Notes under the pieces: generated by a model
The model's input: only the letters and a program-made list of their open reading frames with translations
Told to the model about the DNA's origin: nothing
Databases searched by the model: none
Program-made: the position numbers and the translations under genes
Assembly (NCBI GenBank): GCA_945864765.1
Contig: CAMBDR010000003.1
Span: 1 to 27,052 of the forward strand
Direction: 5' to 3'
Source of the DNA: Janthinobacterium lividum
GTDB taxonomy: Bacteria; Pseudomonadota; Gammaproteobacteria; Burkholderiales; Burkholderiaceae_D
Length of the DNA stretch: 27,052 nt
Part shown: piece by piece, positions 23,852 to 27,052 of the stretch
Position numbering within the stretch: the first letter of the stretch is position 1
Layout of the letters: every line of letters begins with the position of its first letter

Positions 23852-25966
23852 TTATAGCCTCAACAGCGTTTTTAATTGCGCGGCCAAGGCTAACACGGCT
23901 TGGCCGCCCTGCCCCAGCTTTTGCGCCTCATCGGTAATTCCATCAATGTGTGCTTGATACAAACGGCGGCGCGGTTCCGTGCGTTGGCTTTCGGCTTGCA
24001 GTTGTAGCGCTTCTTCTGCGATGGCGGCGACTTGCGTGGCGGGTATTTTGGCGTTCAGGCTTTTGATTTCTGATAGCAATTGTTGCAGCAAATTTGCCAG
24101 TTCCGGGTTGTGGTTGGTGGTGGTGTTCAGGCTGGCTTGCATTTGGTCGGCGATGGTGATTGAGCCGTTCACCGTTGCATCGGTAATGTTGATTTCTTTA
24201 TTCCCTGCTGAACCGCCACCCGCACGATTGAAATTTTGCCGACCACCGAAAAATTGATATGTGTCACCACCAACTTGTTGCGCTGCATTTTTCACATACA
24301 AACCTGCCACCTTGTGCAAATCATATTTCGCCCCCTTAGCAGAAATGAAGCTGTTTGCACCATCTTTTAGATACGATTCGATTTGCTGGTAGACGGCCCA
24401 ATCTTCACTCTCGTCGAACCTCATTCTCTCCCCCAGCAAAGCCGAGCGAGGCAGCCTGGCCCATTCCGTGACCTTCATGTTTAAACGAGCCAAAATTTGC
24501 AAGAGGCAATTCCTTAGAATCAATAAATAGTCTTTTGCGCCGCTGCCCTGCACCCAAATCGACAACTCGCGCGCCTGGTAGTCCACCTCCACCCGCGCAC
24601 GGGCGGCGGGGTCGCTGGTTTTGAGTAGCACGCCGTATTGCCAGACGATATCGCCTTCGATGTCGGCATTGCGCTCGACGATCATTTCCGGCATGACATG
24701 GCGTGGCACAAAGCCAGTGAAGGCGATTTTGAAAGCGAGCGCTTGCGATTGGTCGAATTTGGCTTGCTTTAAGCCGGGCGGCTGGTCAGTTTCCAGCAGG
24801 CCGGGGATGATGAATTGGTTGCTGTCATGGCGCAAGTGGTAGCACAATTTGAAGCGCTGCATGGCGGTGGCGATGAACAGGCATTTTTCGGGCGGGTAGG
24901 TCAATTCTTGCCCGCCTTCGTCCAGTACTTTGGTTTTGGCCAGCAGGGTGGCGATGTCGCTCATGGACAGGCGCGGGCGGTGCGCGTACATGACCGTGTA
25001 CACGCCGTAGGTGAGCCAGCGCGGGTTGAGTACGTGCTCACTCAGGAATGGCAGATCTTTGAAGTGAATGACTACGCCGAGCTTGTCGAGCAAATCCAGC
25101 AAAAATTCACGCTCCTGGTAGTCGCCTTTTTTGCCGATTTGGTGTTGTTGGCACAGGTCGTTAAATTCTTTGTGTGCGATGAAGGCGTGCTTGGCGGCGC
25201 GTTGGCGCAAAGCTTTGAGGACTTTGAATTGCGCATCAGTGAACATCACCTGACGCGTGCCGAGTTGGGTTAATTGCTGGCGAAAATCATGCAAAAATGC
25301 CTGGAACTTGTGCTCGTAGTTGCCTTGCGCCTGGGTGCAGAAGAGCGGGTAAAAGTTGAGGACGTTTTTGTACTTTTCCTGCAAGCTCGCCATATTCAGT
25401 TGTACCGGGATTTGGTCGTCTTTATTGCCAACGATCATCACGGGGGCGTCACCGCCGAAGGCTTTAACGTGCTGTAGCCAATATTCGGCTTGCTCGGTGG
25501 CGTTGATTTCGGCGCGGGCCGAAAGTACCAGTACGTACAGGCAGGATGAGCGCAGGAAGAACTGATGCGTTGAATGCGCCATCACCTGCCCGCCAAAGTC
25601 CCAAAAATGGGTCATAATGTCGTTGCCTGCGCCTTCCCATTCGCGGATTTCAATGCCGGGCGTCATCGGTTCGCGGCCTTCGACGACGGGTTCGCCGTGC
25701 AGAGTGCGGATTAAGGATGTTTTGCCGACATCGCCATAGCCGATGAAGATGGTGCGCACGCGGTTTAAGCGTTCTTTGGCGGTGTTGAGGGTGGCTAAAT
25801 AACGGTTGATGGCCGCGGGGGATTGGTTTTCAATTTCTGCGGGTAACTCAAGCCATTTTTCCAGCAAAGGGATATCTACTGGTTTGCCATCCAAGCGGTC
25901 TTGATACCATTGCAGCCAGAATGAAAAGCTGGGGTCGAGTTGCCGTACTTGCTGCTGAAACAACAC
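23852..25966 (-). CDS. Roc-COR (Roco-type) GTPase, main part of a frameshifted gene
   Basis: The visible frame gives 704 residues. After an N-terminal helical part, a Roc GTPase domain (about 70-235) has P-loop GYGDVGKTS (76-84), switch II DFGGQ (123-127) and NKDD (181-184), all intact. A COR-like dimerisation region follows (about 245-480). The C-terminal tail holds a short beta segment (EINITDATVNGSITI, near 593-607) and two helices. The only start available is GTG 25966, which falls inside a conserved helical stretch. In the same frame the sequence continues upstream to a stop at 26120-26122, and that part (TLESHSVAFLTNTPLW, then W and W-x-x-WY) belongs to the same domain as the Ala-rich piece at 26089-26511. 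The two pieces are therefore probably one gene split by a one-base shift. Role inferred: intracellular GTPase switch, perhaps stress- or defence-linked. Confidence 0.85.
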   Translation of the reverse strand: MLFQQQVRQLDPSFSFWLQWYQDRLDGKPVDIPLLEKWLELPAEIENQSPAAINRYLATLNTAKERLNRVRTIFIGYGDVGKTSLIRTLHGEPVVEGREPMTPGIEIREWEGAGNDIMTHFWDFGGQVMAHSTHQFFLRSSCLYVLVLSARAEINATEQAEYWLQHVKAFGGDAPVMIVGNKDDQIPVQLNMASLQEKYKNVLNFYPLFCTQAQGNYEHKFQAFLHDFRQQLTQLGTRQVMFTDAQFKVLKALRQRAAKHAFIAHKEFNDLCQQHQIGKKGDYQEREFLLDLLDKLGVVIHFKDLPFLSEHVLNPRWLTYGVYTVMYAHRPRLSMSDIATLLAKTKVLDEGGQELTYPPEKCLFIATAMQRFKLCYHLRHDSNQFIIPGLLETDQPPGLKQAKFDQSQALAFKIAFTGFVPRHVMPEMIVERNADIEGDIVWQYGVLLKTSDPAARARVEVDYQARELSIWVQGSGAKDYLLILRNCLLQILARLNMKVTEWARLPRSALLGERMRFDESEDWAVYQQIESYLKDGANSFISAKGAKYDLHKVAGLYVKNAAQQVGGDTYQFFGGRQNFNRAGGGSAGNKEINITDATVNGSITIADQMQASLNTTTNHNPELANLLQQLLSEIKSLNAKIPATQVAAIAEEALQLQAESQRTEPRRRLYQAHIDGITDEAQKLGQGGQAVLALAAQLKTLLRL

Positions 25967-26098
25967 CCATTTTTCCTGCCATAGTTCGGGTGGCGTGGTT
26001 TGCCAAAGCGGGGTATTGGTTAAAAATGCGACTGAATGGCTTTCGAGTGTTTGTAAGTCACATTCAACTTGCCTACCTACAATTTCAATTATGTCATT

Positions 26099-26106
26099 AA
26101 AAAAAA
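26099..26106 (-). other. T8 homopolymer: predicted frameshift site in the Roco gene
   Basis: On the - strand the Ala-rich frame reads TCA TTT TTT TTA ATG ACA TAA. Adding one T, or a -1 ribosomal slip on the T-run, gives TCA TTT TTT TTT AAT GAC ATA ATT. That enters the frame of the GTPase without any stop. This is a typical place for an indel, a polymerase slip, programmed frameshifting or a sequencing error. Confidence 0.7.
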
Positions 26107-26127
26107 TGATTGTAGGCGGTTAGTGAC

Positions 26128-26229
26128 GGCGTAGGCGGCGGCGTGAGCGGCGGCGGCGTCGGCGGCGGCAGCGGCGTAGGCTTCTTCGTCTGCGGCGTTT
26201 GCTGCTGCTGCTGCGGCGGCGACGGCGGT
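26128..26229. repeat. Trinucleotide (GCN/CGG-type) low-complexity tract encoding poly-Ala
   Basis: About 100 bp dominated by GGC/GCG triplets, far more GC-rich than the surrounding AT-rich DNA. It encodes the Ala-rich helix on the - strand. Length changes in steps of three would alter helix length. Confidence 0.85.
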
Positions 26230-26540
26230 ACGCCAATTTTCCCGTACAAAATGTTTGCTGGCCTCATTGTTGCAAGCAACGCAAACCGCACCAATTTGCG
26301 AACGAAAAAGCATCAATAACCAAACTTGTCTTTTCGCTTCTTTCCAGTACGAAAACGGCTGCTGCCTCACCAAACCAATACGTGCCAATATGCCACTCTT
26401 TGGTACTACAGCCAAAAACGGCATCCACCGCATAGCCGCACGCCCGGCAAACGCAGCCGAAGCAGCAGGCGGTAGTTTAAGCAAGCGTTGTTTGATTTTT
26501 CCCCGATCCATCCCGCCCCCCCTTACCTCACGCGCCAATC

Positions 26541-26765
26541 TCACCGCGCATTGGCTTCAAATCGATCAAATTTAAAATCAGATGGCAAACGCCCACGGTA
26601 CTTGCGCAAGCTCACCAAGTGCGCACGTGCGGCAGGTACATAGCATATAGCAGACGTGTCAATCACTTGGATTTCGATTTCGTCACCTGCCTTCAAGTTC
26701 AACGCATCAACCACTGGCGCAGGCATCCGAACGTACAAGCTATTTCGCCATTTTTCAATTTTCAT
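26541..26765 (-). CDS. MazE/AbrB-fold antitoxin-like DNA-binding protein, no adjacent toxin
   Basis: A 74-residue SpoVT-AbrB protein: MKIEKWRNSLYVRMPAPVV and DALNLKAGDEIEIQV form the swapped-hairpin DNA-binding fold. The C-terminal tail ends LPSDFKFDRFEANAR, which resembles the toxin-binding tail of VapB/MazE antitoxins whose partner is usually a PIN-domain toxin. Downstream, where that toxin should be, the split Roco gene begins after 29 bp. Ordinary R/L positions of the fold are kept, so it may still bind DNA. ATG 26765 has AGGAG six bases upstream; ATG 26768 and TTG 26771 are closer to it. It lies 39 bp after the terminator of the candidate small RNA. Confidence 0.85.
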   Translation of the reverse strand: MKIEKWRNSLYVRMPAPVVDALNLKAGDEIEIQVIDTSAICYVPAARAHLVSLRKYRGRLPSDFKFDRFEANAR

Positions 26766-26803
26766 CATCAACTCCTGTGCATTAGCTACGCTTACATTAG
26801 ACC

Positions 26804-26829
26804 AAAAAAAACCCCTTTCGGGGTATTTT
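26804..26829 (-). terminator. Intrinsic terminator of the candidate small RNA
   Basis: On the - strand ACCCC-GAAA-GGGGT is followed directly by eight T. The stem is 5 bp with a stable GAAA tetraloop. It lies between the repeat region and the antitoxin gene. Confidence 0.85.
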
Positions 26830-26863
26830 CTGGCAGTTATTTCTGATTGGATATTTTTACTAA

Positions 26864-26944
26864 TTTACGTGGGGCCATCCTACCGCCACAATAATTCAGA
26901 TTGGAGACTTATGTGCTTTACGTGGGGCGCTCCTACCGCCACAA
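26864..26944. repeat. Two 28-bp direct repeats, 53 bp apart
   Basis: Copies at 26864-26891 and 26917-26944 start TTTACGTGGGG on the + strand and end TCCTACCGCCACAA. They differ only in the three-base segment CCA versus CGC in the middle. The 25-bp spacer is AT-rich and unrelated to the repeat. Confidence 0.92.
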
Positions 26945-26955
26945 ACTGCACGGGA

Positions 26956-26984
26956 ACTTTACCATGCAAGTAAGTCAAGGTCAA
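26956..26984 (-). promoter_or_regulatory. Extended -10 sigma70 promoter for the candidate small RNA
   Basis: On the - strand: TTGACC (complement of 26979-26984), a 17-bp spacer ending TGG, and TAAAGT (complement of 26956-26961). The TGN extension and a five-of-six -35 match make up for a four-of-six -10. The predicted start is near 26949, about 5 nt before the first repeat. Confidence 0.6.
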
Positions 26985-27052
26985 CCTTTACGACGATAAG
27001 ACAGGAAAACGAAAAGCTACCAAATTCGGAATATGTCACTCATTTGGCATAA
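26985..27052. other. Right window edge, nothing assigned
   Basis: I see no gene, repeat or RNA in this AT-rich stretch. Any gene here would extend beyond the window. Confidence 0.4.

Larger units (their letters stand above)
26089..26511 (-). pseudogene. Ala-rich N-terminal piece of the split Roco GTPase gene
   Basis: A 140-residue frame beginning MDRGKIKQRLLKLPPAA. Then come AFAGRAAMRWMPFLA (20-34), a mixed segment, and from residue 97 a nearly pure Ala helix with regularly placed Asn, Asp, Glu, Tyr and His. It ends abruptly in LQSFFLMT at a TAA (26089-26091). This layout (an L-P-P-x-x-x-A-F-A-x-R-A-A-x-R start, an A-rich repeat, then a D-x-x-x-LE...PLW...W-x-x-WY segment) is familiar to me from N-terminal regions of bacterial NTPase proteins. 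The continuation is found one frame over. ATG 26511 is 29 bp after the antitoxin stop and has a G-rich ribosome-site-like stretch. The longer frame (to 26544) overlaps the antitoxin. Confidence 0.65.
26804..26949 (-). ncRNA. Candidate small RNA (~145 nt) with two hairpin repeats
   Basis: No protein frame explains 26804-27052. On the - strand a promoter (26956-26984), two 28-bp near-identical repeats (26944-26917 and 26891-26864) and a terminator define a transcript of about 145 nt. Each repeat can fold with outer GUGG/CCAC pairs and an unpaired loop containing GUAGGA. The first copy also allows GGCG/CGCC around GUAGGAG. AGGA in a loop resembles CsrA/RsmA-binding sites, but two copies are few for a CsrB-type sponge. 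I do not recognise a known RNA family. Confidence 0.5.

Noticed and set aside
24815..25273. 152-codon + strand open frame opposite the Roco gene
   Set aside because: It mirrors the Roc-COR coding frame; its Val/Phe/Gln-rich composition is that of an antisense shadow.
26864..26944. Possible mini-CRISPR (two 28-bp repeats with a 25-bp spacer)
   Set aside because: Only two copies, internal mismatches, a short spacer and no cas genes; the promoter and terminator fit a small RNA better.
26541..26949. Type III toxin-antitoxin (ToxIN-like) locus
   Set aside because: The order promoter-repeats-terminator-gene is similar, but the gene downstream is an AbrB-fold protein, not a ToxN-type endoribonuclease, and only two repeats exist.

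Overview
The window reads as chromosomal DNA of a betaproteobacterium, most likely Burkholderiales (an Oxalobacteraceae-like relative). This rests on the coaBC-dut order, the rpmB-rpmG pair, the cysteine-free L33 protein and a PagL-type outer-membrane enzyme. Genus cannot be fixed from sequence alone. About the first 21.8 kb is ordinary, densely packed chromosome. The last 5 kb (about 22.0-27.05 kb) is an accessory segment carrying toxin-antitoxin genes, a broken GTPase gene, a gene remnant and a candidate small RNA.

Layout, left part. coaBC (cut by the window edge), dut and a PDZ/M48-like lipoprotein gene overlap by ATGA junctions and form one + strand operon (1-2485). Facing it on the - strand are an MscS channel fused to a cyclic-nucleotide-binding domain (2497-4005) and an acetolactate-synthase-like ThDP enzyme (4142-5983). 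Next, on +, come a rhomboid protease with a long C-terminal tail (6253-7452) and a four-PAS GGDEF-EAL protein (7553-10486). A beta-hydroxyacid dehydrogenase with a C-terminal minisatellite (10518-11459, -) is divergent from pagL (11566-12150, +), whose sigma70 promoter is visible. An SDR (12158-12907, -) is divergent from an EamA transporter and a spermidine-acetyltransferase-like GNAT, which are translationally coupled (13099-14537, +).

Middle part. A palindromic REP/MITE-like element flanked by 22-bp direct repeats (14579-14753) precedes a textbook promoter and the rpmB-rpmG operon (14928-15354). That operon ends in a bidirectional terminator shared with greB (15419-15976, -). A very large (1895 aa) trifunctional kinase/ATPase/sensor histidine kinase follows (16120-21807, -). 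Its N-terminal Ser/Thr kinase domain has lost three hallmark residues and looks like a pseudokinase.

Right part. After a remnant of a Bax-inhibitor-1 family membrane protein and an unknown small protein (both +), everything is on the - strand. Read in transcription order it is: a candidate ~145-nt small RNA with two near-identical hairpin repeats, its own promoter and a terminator; an orphan MazE/AbrB-type antitoxin; a two-piece Roc-COR (Roco) GTPase gene whose Ala-rich N-terminal piece is split from the GTPase by a one-base shift at an eight-T homopolymer; then a hicA-hicB pair with a promoter and operator-like palindrome. The most interesting observations are the split Roco gene with its linked antitoxin, the repeat small RNA, and the pseudokinase.
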